Assembly: GCA_949290865.1 (NCBI GenBank)
Contig: CASETM010000023.1
Coordinates: forward strand, 1-64,000
Length of the DNA: 64,000 bases
Reading direction: 5' to 3'
Source: an uncultured Bacillota bacterium
GTDB taxonomy: Bacteria > Bacillota_I > Bacilli_A > Erysipelotrichales > Coprobacillaceae
In this document: positions 8,501 to 16,511 of the stretch, one piece after another
Numbering within the stretch: the stretch's first letter is position 1
How the letters are laid out: every line of letters begins with the position of its first letter
The notes under the pieces: model-generated
What the model saw: only the letters and a program-made list of their open reading frames with translations
The model's database searches: none
What the model was told of the DNA's origin: nothing
Made by a program: the position numbers and the translations under genes

Positions 8501-10126
8501 CTATGAATTTTTGATCTTTTTCATCAGATAAGGTCGCACTTTAGAAATAAAATACAGTGACCCTGTAATCAGTAAAGTTCCCTGATGATCAAAGGCCTCA
8601 TCGATTGCACTGATATAATCTGGTTTCACTTTTACAGGATAATCCTTAGCCAGAAGTGCAGCTTTCTGAGCACGAGGATGTTCAAACTCACAGACAGTTA
8701 TATCATACGTCAATTCCAGTAATCTTTCAATCATATAGTCGGTATCTTTGTCTTTTAATGCCGAAAAAATGATTTTTAGATCATGAAATTTTCTAGCTGC
8801 TCGATACAGCTCATCGACGCCTTCACGATTATGTGCGCCATCAATGATGATCAAAGGCTCATCTCTAAGTTTTTCAAAACGACCAGCCCATTTAGCTTCA
8901 AAAAGTCCATAGATGAGATCATCATCACAAAAGGAAATTTCATTTTTATCTTTAAGATAAAGCAGTGTTTCAATTGCCAGAGCACTGTTTTTAATCTGAT
9001 AAAGTGCTGGTGAATCCAAAATAATATTATAGCCTTTATATGTATATTTCACATTTTCTCCATCCTGGATATCATGAACCCGTTCCACCCTAATCAACTC
9101 ACTGTGATGCTTTTCACAGGTCTCTCTAAAAATATTCAGGCATTCCTGTTTATTTTCACCTGTAATAAAATCAACACCATCCTTGATAATTCCTGCCTTG
9201 GCACTAGCAATACTTTCATAGCTATTCCCTAGATATTCAATATGATCCAAACCAATGTTGGTATTTAGAGCAACCAGTGGATAAATGATATTAGTAGCGT
9301 CCAGTTCTCCACCTAATCCCACTTCAAAAACAGCAATATCGACACCTTTATATAAATAGTACATAACAGCAATAAAAACTTCTATTTCAAAAAGCGAGAT
9401 TTCATATGCCAGCCAACGATCAACATAACGATTGGCAATCGCTACCATAAACTGTTCATCGATATTCTCATCATTGATCCTAATGACATCAAGTCGGGTT
9501 TTTAATGCCGGTGAAGTGAATGTTCCCACACGATAGCCGGCTCTAAGAAGTACTTCCTTGATATAATTTGTAGTTGAACCTTTCCCATTCGTTCCACCAA
9601 TATGAATACATTTCAAGGCCAGTTGAGGATTTCCAAGATCTTCCATAAATCTTTGAAAATTATTCAGACTGTAGACCCGGTCTTTTTGACTGTTAATGAA
9701 ATCATAAACGTCTTCATAATTGACAAACTGCTTTTTCTTTTTCATTTTTTTGATCATTGGCATATATTCTTTGCCATGAATCACAAAAGTTTCCCCATAA
9801 CGCTGAAACCCTGCCTGCTGATACCATTCAAGGTCATAATCAGCATAAACGCTCAGATCATCTTTACATAGATTTTCAGCTGTCTCTATCAGTTTAAAGA
9901 AAACAGATGCTTCACGATCCTGTTCAAGCCACAACAAATAGATATGTGCTTCTTTCAGATCAAAACAGATCATTCCTGTCAGATGATCTTGATCAAACGC
10001 TCCATATGTTAACACCGTTTTTCCATCATTTATTTGTGATAAAAGATGTAAAGCTTTATCTTTTCCAGGAATCTGCAAAGGCAAATCTTTATGCAGCTGT
10101 TTTCCATTTAATAATTTTATTTCCAT
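8501..10126 (-). CDS. folC: Folylpolyglutamate synthase with N-terminal GNAT-like domain
   Basis: The C-terminal 410 residues form a complete FolC, a Mur-ligase-type enzyme that adds glutamates to (dihydro)folate in the cytoplasm: P-loop GGTNGKGST at residues 177-185, the FTSPAL motif and NTNIGLDHIEYLG. In front sits an extra domain of about 130 residues that is not part of FolC. Its order of strands and helices, and YQQAGFQRYGE near residue 102, look like a GNAT acetyltransferase fold, followed by a lysine-rich linker (KKMKKKKQ). Ordinary FolC proteins are 420-430 aa; this one is 541. AGGTGATATT before the ATG supports the long start. It is probably co-transcribed with folT. Confidence 0.88.
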   Translation of the reverse strand: MEIKLLNGKQLHKDLPLQIPGKDKALHLLSQINDGKTVLTYGAFDQDHLTGMICFDLKEAHIYLLWLEQDREASVFFKLIETAENLCKDDLSVYADYDLEWYQQAGFQRYGETFVIHGKEYMPMIKKMKKKKQFVNYEDVYDFINSQKDRVYSLNNFQRFMEDLGNPQLALKCIHIGGTNGKGSTTNYIKEVLLRAGYRVGTFTSPALKTRLDVIRINDENIDEQFMVAIANRYVDRWLAYEISLFEIEVFIAVMYYLYKGVDIAVFEVGLGGELDATNIIYPLVALNTNIGLDHIEYLGNSYESIASAKAGIIKDGVDFITGENKQECLNIFRETCEKHHSELIRVERVHDIQDGENVKYTYKGYNIILDSPALYQIKNSALAIETLLYLKDKNEISFCDDDLIYGLFEAKWAGRFEKLRDEPLIIIDGAHNREGVDELYRAARKFHDLKIIFSALKDKDTDYMIERLLELTYDITVCEFEHPRAQKAALLAKDYPVKVKPDYISAIDEAFDHQGTLLITGSLYFISKVRPYLMKKIKNS

Positions 10127-10156
10127 AATATCACCTGAAATTATTATAATCTATAC

Positions 10157-10196
10157 AAAAAAAAGGACAATAGCTTTGCCCTTTTTATTTTAGAAT
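10157..10196 (-). terminator. Terminator after darA
   Basis: AAAAAGG(G)CAAAGC pairs with GCTATTGTCCTTTTT with one wobble, followed by a T-run on the minus strand. It overlaps the last codons of darA and ends the operon running from 14942. Confidence 0.7.
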
Positions 10197-10516
10197 TTTT
10201 CAAACTGTTCAATGTCTAAAACAAATACTGTTGCGCCTCCAACCAGTACATCGACCATGATTGGTGCAAAGAATTCTCCCATTTCAGTAGGTGATACTGT
10301 TGGTTCTTTTTCAATACGTTTTTTAGAATTTTCTTTAATTATTTCCATTGCCTTTTCAACTTTTTCATCATCTGTACCAATAAAGAAAGTTGTATTTCCT
10401 TTTTTCAGGAAACCACCTGTTGTTGATAACTTTGTTACAAAATATCCAGCTTTTGTAAGTGCAGACTGTACTGATGTACTGTCATCAGAATTGACGATTG
10501 CAATTATTAGTTTCAT
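10190..10516 (-). CDS. darA: Cyclic di-AMP receptor, PII-like
   Basis: A 108-aa trimeric PII-like signalling protein (DUF970/DarA/PstA family) that binds cyclic di-AMP. Family features are the MKLIIAIV first strand, the TKLSTTGGFLKKGNTTFFIG segment forming the nucleotide pocket, and the C-terminal GGATVFVLDIEQFEKF. Length and both ends match the family. AGGAGG lies just before the ATG. Downstream partners of DarA are not settled. It is last in a five-gene minus-strand run. Confidence 0.92.
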   Translation of the reverse strand: MKLIIAIVNSDDSTSVQSALTKAGYFVTKLSTTGGFLKKGNTTFFIGTDDEKVEKAMEIIKENSKKRIEKEPTVSPTEMGEFFAPIMVDVLVGGATVFVLDIEQFEKF

Positions 10517-10553
10517 AACAAAACCTCCTTATAGCTATATTTTACCCCTTTTT

Positions 10554-11738
10554 TCACAATAATGAAAGCTTTTCACAATGTAACCTTGGCAAAAATCTTC
10601 TTTGATAATCATTAAGAACATACGTATCCGTTTTCATTGATAAATAATCACTGACAATTAGGGCTGAATCAGCACTTTGATATCCCCTTTCCATTTTTTT
10701 GACAAACTGTACAATATCTGACTCATCATCCCCTTTGCACAGTTCATCATAGTAAACATCATAAAGTTCCTTGACCATGCGTTCCAGTTTATCATTTTCT
10801 CGCTGTAAAACAGGATGATGATGAACCTGCCTGGCCAGAAAATCCAGCAAAGCAGATAAAGCCTGATAGACTTCATCAGAAAAACAGAGATAAGGCTTAT
10901 TATAGCTATGGATCATTAAATCTCCAATCAATTTATTCATAATAGCTTTATTATCTTTTCCTAAAACATCCACAATATCTTGTGGAAGAGCATCACGATC
11001 AAGAATACCTACCGACATGGCATCTTCGATATCTTTGCCAATGTAAGAAATAATATCTGAAATTCGAACTACACACCCTTCCAAAGTCATTGGCTTTAGC
11101 TTAAGACTGGCATCTTTCTGATGCCAGCAGTCATGATACTCTTTCCAAAACTGTGCCAGGGTTTTATTACGGTCAGGCTCATACTTTTTTGACAGAAGCT
11201 CGCCATTATGACATAACATAGCATCCAAAACCTGTAATGAGACATTATACCCGATTCCTTTACGTTCCAAAAAAAGAATCTGTCGGACACTGTTAGCATG
11301 ATGACAAAAAAAACCAAAATGTTTTTCCTGCAGTTTCAGATTCAATGCTTTTTCACCAACATGTCCATAGGGAGCATGACCCAGATCATGACCTAATGCT
11401 GCTGCTTCCAGCAGATCCATATTAAGATTAAGACCGCGGCCAATCTGCCTGGCAATGCGCGAAACCCATTGCACATGAATCGCTCTTTTGGAAATATGAG
11501 CATTCTGAAAAAAAGACAAGGCCTGTGTCTTATCACCATAACGACGATAGGCCTTGCTGTAAAGGATCCTGTCGATATCTTCTTCAAATGGCCATCTAAT
11601 ATCAAATTCATCATAAACACTATGACGGTCCTTAATTTTGATATAATCTCCTGTCCTGCACGCAAACGGTGATAACATTCTGTCATATTCCTGAGTTTTC
11701 TTTAAAATGTTTTTAATGATCAGTTCTTCTTCTTTCAT
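10554..11738 (-). CDS. dgt: dGTP triphosphohydrolase-like HD protein
   Basis: An HD-superfamily metal-dependent phosphohydrolase of 394 aa, predicted to split dGTP (or other dNTPs) to the nucleoside and triphosphate, affecting dNTP pools. The N-terminal substrate loop RRYGDKTQ and the metal motif ALGHDLGHAPYGH (His117-Asp118) are intact. GAGGTGTTATC precedes the ATG. It is 14 bases downstream of mntP, consistent with one operon. Specificity for dGTP is inferred from family, not from sequence detail. Confidence 0.9.
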   Translation of the reverse strand: MKEEELIIKNILKKTQEYDRMLSPFACRTGDYIKIKDRHSVYDEFDIRWPFEEDIDRILYSKAYRRYGDKTQALSFFQNAHISKRAIHVQWVSRIARQIGRGLNLNMDLLEAAALGHDLGHAPYGHVGEKALNLKLQEKHFGFFCHHANSVRQILFLERKGIGYNVSLQVLDAMLCHNGELLSKKYEPDRNKTLAQFWKEYHDCWHQKDASLKLKPMTLEGCVVRISDIISYIGKDIEDAMSVGILDRDALPQDIVDVLGKDNKAIMNKLIGDLMIHSYNKPYLCFSDEVYQALSALLDFLARQVHHHPVLQRENDKLERMVKELYDVYYDELCKGDDESDIVQFVKKMERGYQSADSALIVSDYLSMKTDTYVLNDYQRRFLPRLHCEKLSLL

Positions 11739-11752
11739 GATAACACCTCTTT

Positions 11753-12301
11753 CTAATTCATATGTTCAATCAAGATTTTTAACGCCATGATCATCAAAGT
11801 GATTCCACCTATGAACATGGCTTTGCTTTGAAATCTCTGTCCTAAGTATTGTCCAATCTTCAAGGCCATAAAACATAGAAATGATGTCACCGAACCAATA
11901 ATCAGACTGGAACGCACAACAGGAACATCAAAAAATGCAAAAGTCATTCCTACTGCAAAAGCATCAATACTGGTCGCAAAAGCCAGTATCGTTAAATCAA
12001 AAAGATGAAGACTGTTGTCCAAGGTCTCATCCTCACCGGCATCACGAATCATATGAATCCCAATGACCATCAGAAAAATAAAGGCAATATAATGATCGAT
12101 CCCCCTGATATATCCAGAAAAGATCCTCCCAAAATAATAGCCACAAAAAGGCATCAAAGCTTGAAAAAAGCCAAAATAAAAAGCGATGAAGAATCGCCTG
12201 AAACAGGTCCAGTAATGTATCGTCATCCCATACATCATTGAAACTGTAAAGGCATCCATCGCCAATGATACAGAAATAAAAACAAGTTCAAATAATGACA
12301 T
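11753..12301 (-). CDS. mntP: Manganese efflux pump MntP
   Basis: A 182-aa membrane protein with six segments arranged as two repeats, each carrying the acidic motif that binds manganese: LAMDAFTVSM in the first half and ATSIDAFAVGM in the second. It protects the cell from manganese overload. There are only three bases between it and the upstream flavoprotein, so no room for a yybP-ykoY riboswitch, which often controls mntP elsewhere; regulation must come from the operon promoter. Confidence 0.93.
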   Translation of the reverse strand: MSLFELVFISVSLAMDAFTVSMMYGMTIHYWTCFRRFFIAFYFGFFQALMPFCGYYFGRIFSGYIRGIDHYIAFIFLMVIGIHMIRDAGEDETLDNSLHLFDLTILAFATSIDAFAVGMTFAFFDVPVVRSSLIIGSVTSFLCFMALKIGQYLGQRFQSKAMFIGGITLMIMALKILIEHMN

Positions 12302-12304
12302 CCA

Positions 12305-13867
12305 TCATTCCCCTTTAACCAGCATCTCGCTGCATTTTAAGCCATCGATCGCACTGGACATGATTCCTCCAGCATAACCAGCACCTTCGCCAATAGGATA
12401 GATTCCTTTGATGTTGCTTTCCATTTTTTCATCACGGAAAAATCTGACTGGTGCACTGCTTCTGGCTTCAATACCTAATAAAGTTGCGTTTTCAGTAAAT
12501 CCATTTATTTTCTGATTCATCAGATGTAATCCTTCTTTCATATTCTTATTCAGTTCATCAGAAAATAATGCATTCAAATTGGCACACTTTACTCTTTTGA
12601 CACTTGTTTGTATTTTTTCATCACTTATTCTGTTCTCCAGATAATCCTCAACTTTCTGCACAGGAACGCTGTAATCATAGCCACCTAAGGCAAAAGCTTT
12701 GCTTTCCAGTTCTCTTTGAAAATACATTCCAGCTAAAGGATGATTTCCAGGAAAATCCTTCTCATCAACACTGACGAGAATCGCACTGTTGGCATAAATA
12801 TGATTTCGACGATAATTAGACATGCCATTGACACAGACCCTGTCTTTTTCACTGGAAGCATTCACGACATATCCACCTGGACACATACAGAATGTATAAA
12901 CCCCTCGATGATCGCGCGTATGAACAGCCAGTTTATAATCAGCAGCTGGCAAAGCAGGATGATCATAGAAACGACCATATTGCTGTTTATTGATAAAATT
13001 CTGGGTATGTTCAATTCTCATGCCGACCGCAAAAGGTTTAGGCTGCAAAGAAAGCCCCTTTTGATAAAGCATCTCATAAGTGTCTCGCGAACTGTGTCCA
13101 ATTGCCAGGACCAGACGGTCAGCTTTCATTTCTGTTTTCTGGCCATCTTTGCACAGGACGGCTTTTGCAAATCTGCCATCTTGGATACAGATATCAGTCA
13201 GCCTGGTGTCAAAATAAACCTGTCCGCCATTGTCAATGATGGCCTGACGCATATTTTTGACAACATCGATCAGCACATCGGTCCCCAAATGTGGCTTATT
13301 CAGATAGAGAATATCTTCATGGGCTCCAAACTGAACAAAAGTTTCCAGAACAAACTGTTTTCTGAAATCCTTAATACCAGTTGTCAGTTTCCCATCAGAA
13401 AATGTTCCCGCACCACCTTCGCCAAACTGCACATTGCTTAAACAGTTCAGCTGTCCGGTTTCCTGAAACAATTCAACATCCTGTTTACGTTTGTCAACGT
13501 CTTTGCCCTGTTCGATCAGAATGACTTTCTGACCACTTCGTGACAGATTATAGGCACAAAACAGTCCTGCCGGTCCACTGCCAATAATCATGACCGTTTC
13601 CCTGGAAGGAACAAGTTCTGGATAACAGTAGGGTTTCACCAGGCTCAGCTGACTTTTCGGATGATCTTTGATGATCTGTTGTTCATTGTTCGCTTCAAAA
13701 GTAAACGCACAATGAAAATGAATTTTATTTTTTCGTCTGGCATCTACAGCTTTTTTAACCAGCCGAACATTTCTGATCTCAGTCATTCGCATATTTAAAA
13801 TATTAGCAATGACTTTTTGATAATTCGTTTCATTTAATGATATATCTATATTACTGATTTTTAACAT
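12305..13867 (-). CDS. FAD-dependent dehydrogenase-like protein (COG2509 type)
   Basis: A 520-aa flavoprotein whose substrate is unknown. The first 90 residues form the extra N-terminal domain typical of this family (KISNIDISLNETNYQKVI...), then a Rossmann FAD site with IIGSGPAGLFCAYNLSRSG, then FGEGGAGTFSDGKLTTG, and a C-terminal ATLLGIEARSSAPVRF and IYPIGEGAGYAGGI that close the FAD pocket. It overlaps the upstream flavoprotein gene by 17 bases, so the two are co-translated. It is a widespread housekeeping-like oxidoreductase in Firmicutes. Confidence 0.85.
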   Translation of the reverse strand: MLKISNIDISLNETNYQKVIANILNMRMTEIRNVRLVKKAVDARRKNKIHFHCAFTFEANNEQQIIKDHPKSQLSLVKPYCYPELVPSRETVMIIGSGPAGLFCAYNLSRSGQKVILIEQGKDVDKRKQDVELFQETGQLNCLSNVQFGEGGAGTFSDGKLTTGIKDFRKQFVLETFVQFGAHEDILYLNKPHLGTDVLIDVVKNMRQAIIDNGGQVYFDTRLTDICIQDGRFAKAVLCKDGQKTEMKADRLVLAIGHSSRDTYEMLYQKGLSLQPKPFAVGMRIEHTQNFINKQQYGRFYDHPALPAADYKLAVHTRDHRGVYTFCMCPGGYVVNASSEKDRVCVNGMSNYRRNHIYANSAILVSVDEKDFPGNHPLAGMYFQRELESKAFALGGYDYSVPVQKVEDYLENRISDEKIQTSVKRVKCANLNALFSDELNKNMKEGLHLMNQKINGFTENATLLGIEARSSAPVRFFRDEKMESNIKGIYPIGEGAGYAGGIMSSAIDGLKCSEMLVKGE

Positions 13868-14942
13868 ATTTTTCTCCTATGATCTGCCTTGCCACATACT
13901 GTCCACTGGCAAAAGCAAAGTGCAGATTATATCCGCCACAGTCCCCATCAACATCCAAGGCTTCTCCACAGACATAAATTCCGGGATATTTTTTCAGCTG
14001 CAGACTGTCATCTATTTCTTCTAAACTGACACCACCATGACAAACCTGAGCCTTTTCAATACCGAGCGTTGCCTTGATTGAAAAAACAATTCGCTGAGGA
14101 TCAAGATGACGTTCATGAATGACTTTTGCGATTTTTTCATGAAACAGACCTTCAATACCGTATTTGTCAATGTCTTCTTTAGTGAGATCCGGTAACAGAT
14201 TCAGTTCAATCACTGGCTGTCTGACATCTTTGACAAAACGCGACAGCTGCATGATACAGATTCCAGAAAGTCCATAGTCAGTAAAAAGAATTTCTCCTTC
14301 TTTTTCATCAATAAGCTGCTCACCATCGCATAATCTCGCCTTTCCTTTAACTCGCAAACCTTTAAGTGCAGACAGTACCGGTTTCGTTTTTAACTGCACC
14401 AGGCTTGGTGAAAAAGGAACACAATGAACCTTTAATGATTTTAACATCTCCAGATTATGCGTTCCTGATAAATGATTGGCTGGTGAACCCGTCGCAATGA
14501 CAATTTTGTCGCTGTAAAACGTCCCCTGACTGGTCATGATCTTATATCTATCTTCTTTCACAATTCGTTCTGCTTCACAGTTTTCAAGCAGCGAAACTCT
14601 CTCCTGCTGTTTCAGCAGGGCATTTTTTACTGAAAGACTGGACAATGAATAAGGATAGATCAGATCTCCCAGATTACGCAGCTTTAAAGACAGCTGATCA
14701 AAAAAAAGATGGACATCAAACTGTTCAATGATTCTTCTGATCACTGGATGATCAGTATTATAAGCTGATATATCAATATTTTTATGAGAGACATTACATC
14801 GTCCATTGCCACTGGCCAGGATTTTTCTGGCCGGTTTATCTGACTGTTCCAGAATGATAATATCAAACTGGTTATGATTTAATAAAGTATTCATGCAGGC
14901 CAGACCACTTGCTCCGGCACCAATAATCGTTACTGTTTCCAT
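13851..14942 (-). CDS. HI0933/BaiN-like flavoprotein
   Basis: A 363-aa NAD(P)/FAD-dependent oxidoreductase of the HI0933 family. It has the FAD-binding GAGASGLACM at residues 8-17, the family signature KILASGNGRCNVSH, and a C-terminal CGEALDVDGDCGGYNLHFAFASG. The family includes BaiN, implicated in bile acid dehydroxylation in some gut clostridia, but most members are uncharacterised and no bai genes are near. It is the first gene of a run down to darA. It diverges from the yebC-like gene at 15067. Confidence 0.85.
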   Translation of the reverse strand: METVTIIGAGASGLACMNTLLNHNQFDIIILEQSDKPARKILASGNGRCNVSHKNIDISAYNTDHPVIRRIIEQFDVHLFFDQLSLKLRNLGDLIYPYSLSSLSVKNALLKQQERVSLLENCEAERIVKEDRYKIMTSQGTFYSDKIVIATGSPANHLSGTHNLEMLKSLKVHCVPFSPSLVQLKTKPVLSALKGLRVKGKARLCDGEQLIDEKEGEILFTDYGLSGICIMQLSRFVKDVRQPVIELNLLPDLTKEDIDKYGIEGLFHEKIAKVIHERHLDPQRIVFSIKATLGIEKAQVCHGGVSLEEIDDSLQLKKYPGIYVCGEALDVDGDCGGYNLHFAFASGQYVARQIIGEKYVKNQ

Positions 14943-15002
14943 ATTTTCACCTTTTCAAATCCATATTATACTATATTCATCGCATATATGAAATGTCAAA
15001 CC

Positions 15003-15031
15003 TTGAAAAAAACGTTTGACTTTTGTATAAT
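15003..15031 (+). promoter_or_regulatory. Sigma-A promoter of the yebC-like gene
   Basis: TTGAAA at 15003-15008 and TATAAT at 15026-15031 are separated by exactly 17 bases. The start codon is 35 bases downstream, with CAAGGAGGAA as the ribosome binding site. Confidence 0.85.
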
Positions 15032-15066
15032 GTCTAGGGTAATTAAAATTCAAGGAGGAATTTTCA

Positions 15067-15795
15067 ATGGGAAGAGCACATGAAGTACGTAAAGTTGCCA
15101 TGGCTAAAACAGCTGCTGCCAAAGCAAAATTATATTCAAGATATGGAAAAGAATTATATTTAGCTGCCAAGGCTGGGGGAACTGATCCCGATGGTAACTT
15201 GACATTAAGAAGACTGATTGCAAAAGCAAAAAAAGAACAAGTGCCTGCTAACGTCATCAAAAACGCAATTGACAGAGTCAAAAGCGGTGCGACTGAAAAT
15301 TACGAAGAAAAAACTTTTGAAGGATACGGACCAAATGGTTCTACTGTTATCGTCAAATGTTTAACCGATAATATCAATCGTACAATTTCACAAGTTCGTC
15401 CTGCCTTTACAAAATCAAAAGCCAAATTAGGAAATGAAGGTTCAGTATCATATTTATACGATACTTACGCTATTTTAACTTTTAAAGGGCTTGATGAAGA
15501 ACAGACTTTAGAAGCACTGATGGAAGCAGATGCTGACTGCCAGGAAATTGAAACTCTGGAAGATGGTTCAATTGAATTGACAGGAGCACCAACAGATCTA
15601 TACAAAATGAAAGACGCTATTGAAGCAGCATGTCCAAATGCCGAATTCGATGTTGAAGAAATTGCGACAACACCTCAAGATTATGTAAGCCTTGAAGGTG
15701 AAGACATGGCTTTATTTGAAAGACTGATGAACCTGTTAAACGAATGTGATGATGTTGATAAAATATATCATAATGTTGAAAACTATGAGGGATAA
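15067..15795 (+). CDS. YebC/PmpR-family regulator / translation activator
   Basis: A 242-aa TACO1/YebC family protein. The N-terminus MGRAHEVRKVAMAKTAAAKA is diagnostic, followed by LRRLIAKAKKEQVPANVIKNAIDR and a three-domain acidic body. The family has long been called a transcription regulator. Recent work in bacteria and mitochondria points to relief of ribosome stalling at proline runs; which applies here cannot be told from sequence. Strong promoter and AGGAGG are visible. It is followed after 23 bases by a thioesterase gene on the same strand. Confidence 0.92.
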   Translation: MGRAHEVRKVAMAKTAAAKAKLYSRYGKELYLAAKAGGTDPDGNLTLRRLIAKAKKEQVPANVIKNAIDRVKSGATENYEEKTFEGYGPNGSTVIVKCLTDNINRTISQVRPAFTKSKAKLGNEGSVSYLYDTYAILTFKGLDEEQTLEALMEADADCQEIETLEDGSIELTGAPTDLYKMKDAIEAACPNAEFDVEEIATTPQDYVSLEGEDMALFERLMNLLNECDDVDKIYHNVENYEG

Positions 15796-15818
15796 TCACC
15801 CTCATTTTTTAAAAGAAC

Positions 15819-16247
15819 ATGAATATTAAACCATATCAGCATATCGCCAAATACTATGAAACCGATCAGATGGCGATCATTCATCACTCTAATTACATTC
15901 GCTGGTTCGAAGAAGCACGTATCGATTATCTAAAACAAATCGGTTTACCTTATGATATTATGGAAGCCAATGGTATCATTTCTCCTGTATTAGAAATCAG
16001 CTGTCAGTATATAAAAATGATGAAATTCGAAGATATTGCTACAATTCATGTCGAATTTAAAAAATATACAGGTGTCAAATTTGAAATAGCTTATGAAATC
16101 TATAATCAGCATCAGGAATTATGTACAACCGGATATTCTAAACACTGTTTCTTAAACAAAGACAACAAACCAATCTCTTTAAAGAGAAGTTTTCCTCAAT
16201 ATCATGAAATATTGAGCAGTTTAGTCACTGATAACAAAGAAATGTAA
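15819..16247 (+). CDS. Hotdog-fold acyl-CoA thioesterase, YbgC/FadM type
   Basis: A 142-aa 4HBT-family thioesterase expected to hydrolyse acyl-CoA esters in the cytoplasm. The active-site block is clear: KYYETDQMAIIHHSNYIRWF with Asp16 as catalytic residue and the His-His-Ser-Asn-Tyr stretch following. Length is standard. It shares the plus-strand unit with the yebC-like gene (23-base gap with a weak A-rich ribosome binding region) and is followed by a terminator hairpin at 16285. Substrate is unknown. Confidence 0.9.
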   Translation: MNIKPYQHIAKYYETDQMAIIHHSNYIRWFEEARIDYLKQIGLPYDIMEANGIISPVLEISCQYIKMMKFEDIATIHVEFKKYTGVKFEIAYEIYNQHQELCTTGYSKHCFLNKDNKPISLKRSFPQYHEILSSLVTDNKEM

Positions 16248-16284
16248 CAGTAATGAGGTTATATAAAAAATACGTGATCAATTA

Positions 16285-16314
16285 AAAATCCGCACTTCTT
16301 TCAAGGTGTGGATT
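16285..16314 (+). terminator. Terminator after the thioesterase gene
   Basis: AAATCCGCAC and GTGTGGATTT pair (one wobble) around TTCTTTCAAG. The T-run after it is short. It is the only plus-strand hairpin before the convergent surface gene. The rest of 16315-16460 shows nothing recognisable. Confidence 0.65.
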
Positions 16315-16461
16315 TCTACTTTAAATTAATGTTTTACGATTCATTAACCATTAACATTTCTGTGCTTCCTCACACCAAAAAGCAATCATCGCACATATGT
16401 ATTTCAACGATTCCTGCAAAACTTTTGGGTTTCAATCAGTCATTCCGTGGTTATTGACAAA

Positions 16462-16497
16462 ATAAAGCAGATGCCAAGACATCTGCTTTATAGTTTT
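16462..16497. terminator. Terminator of the surface-protein operon
   Basis: ATAAAGCAGATG and CATCTGCTTTAT pair perfectly around CCAAGA. On the minus strand it lies 15 bases beyond the BspA-like gene; TTTTTAT follows on the plus strand, so it may work in both directions. Confidence 0.8.
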
Positions 16498-16511
16498 TAT
16501 TATCTTTTTGT

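Noticed and set aside
12740-13441. Long plus-strand open frame (233 codons) opposite the COG2509 flavoprotein
   Set aside because: It lies wholly inside a well-supported gene on the other strand, has no ribosome binding site and reads as antisense sequence.
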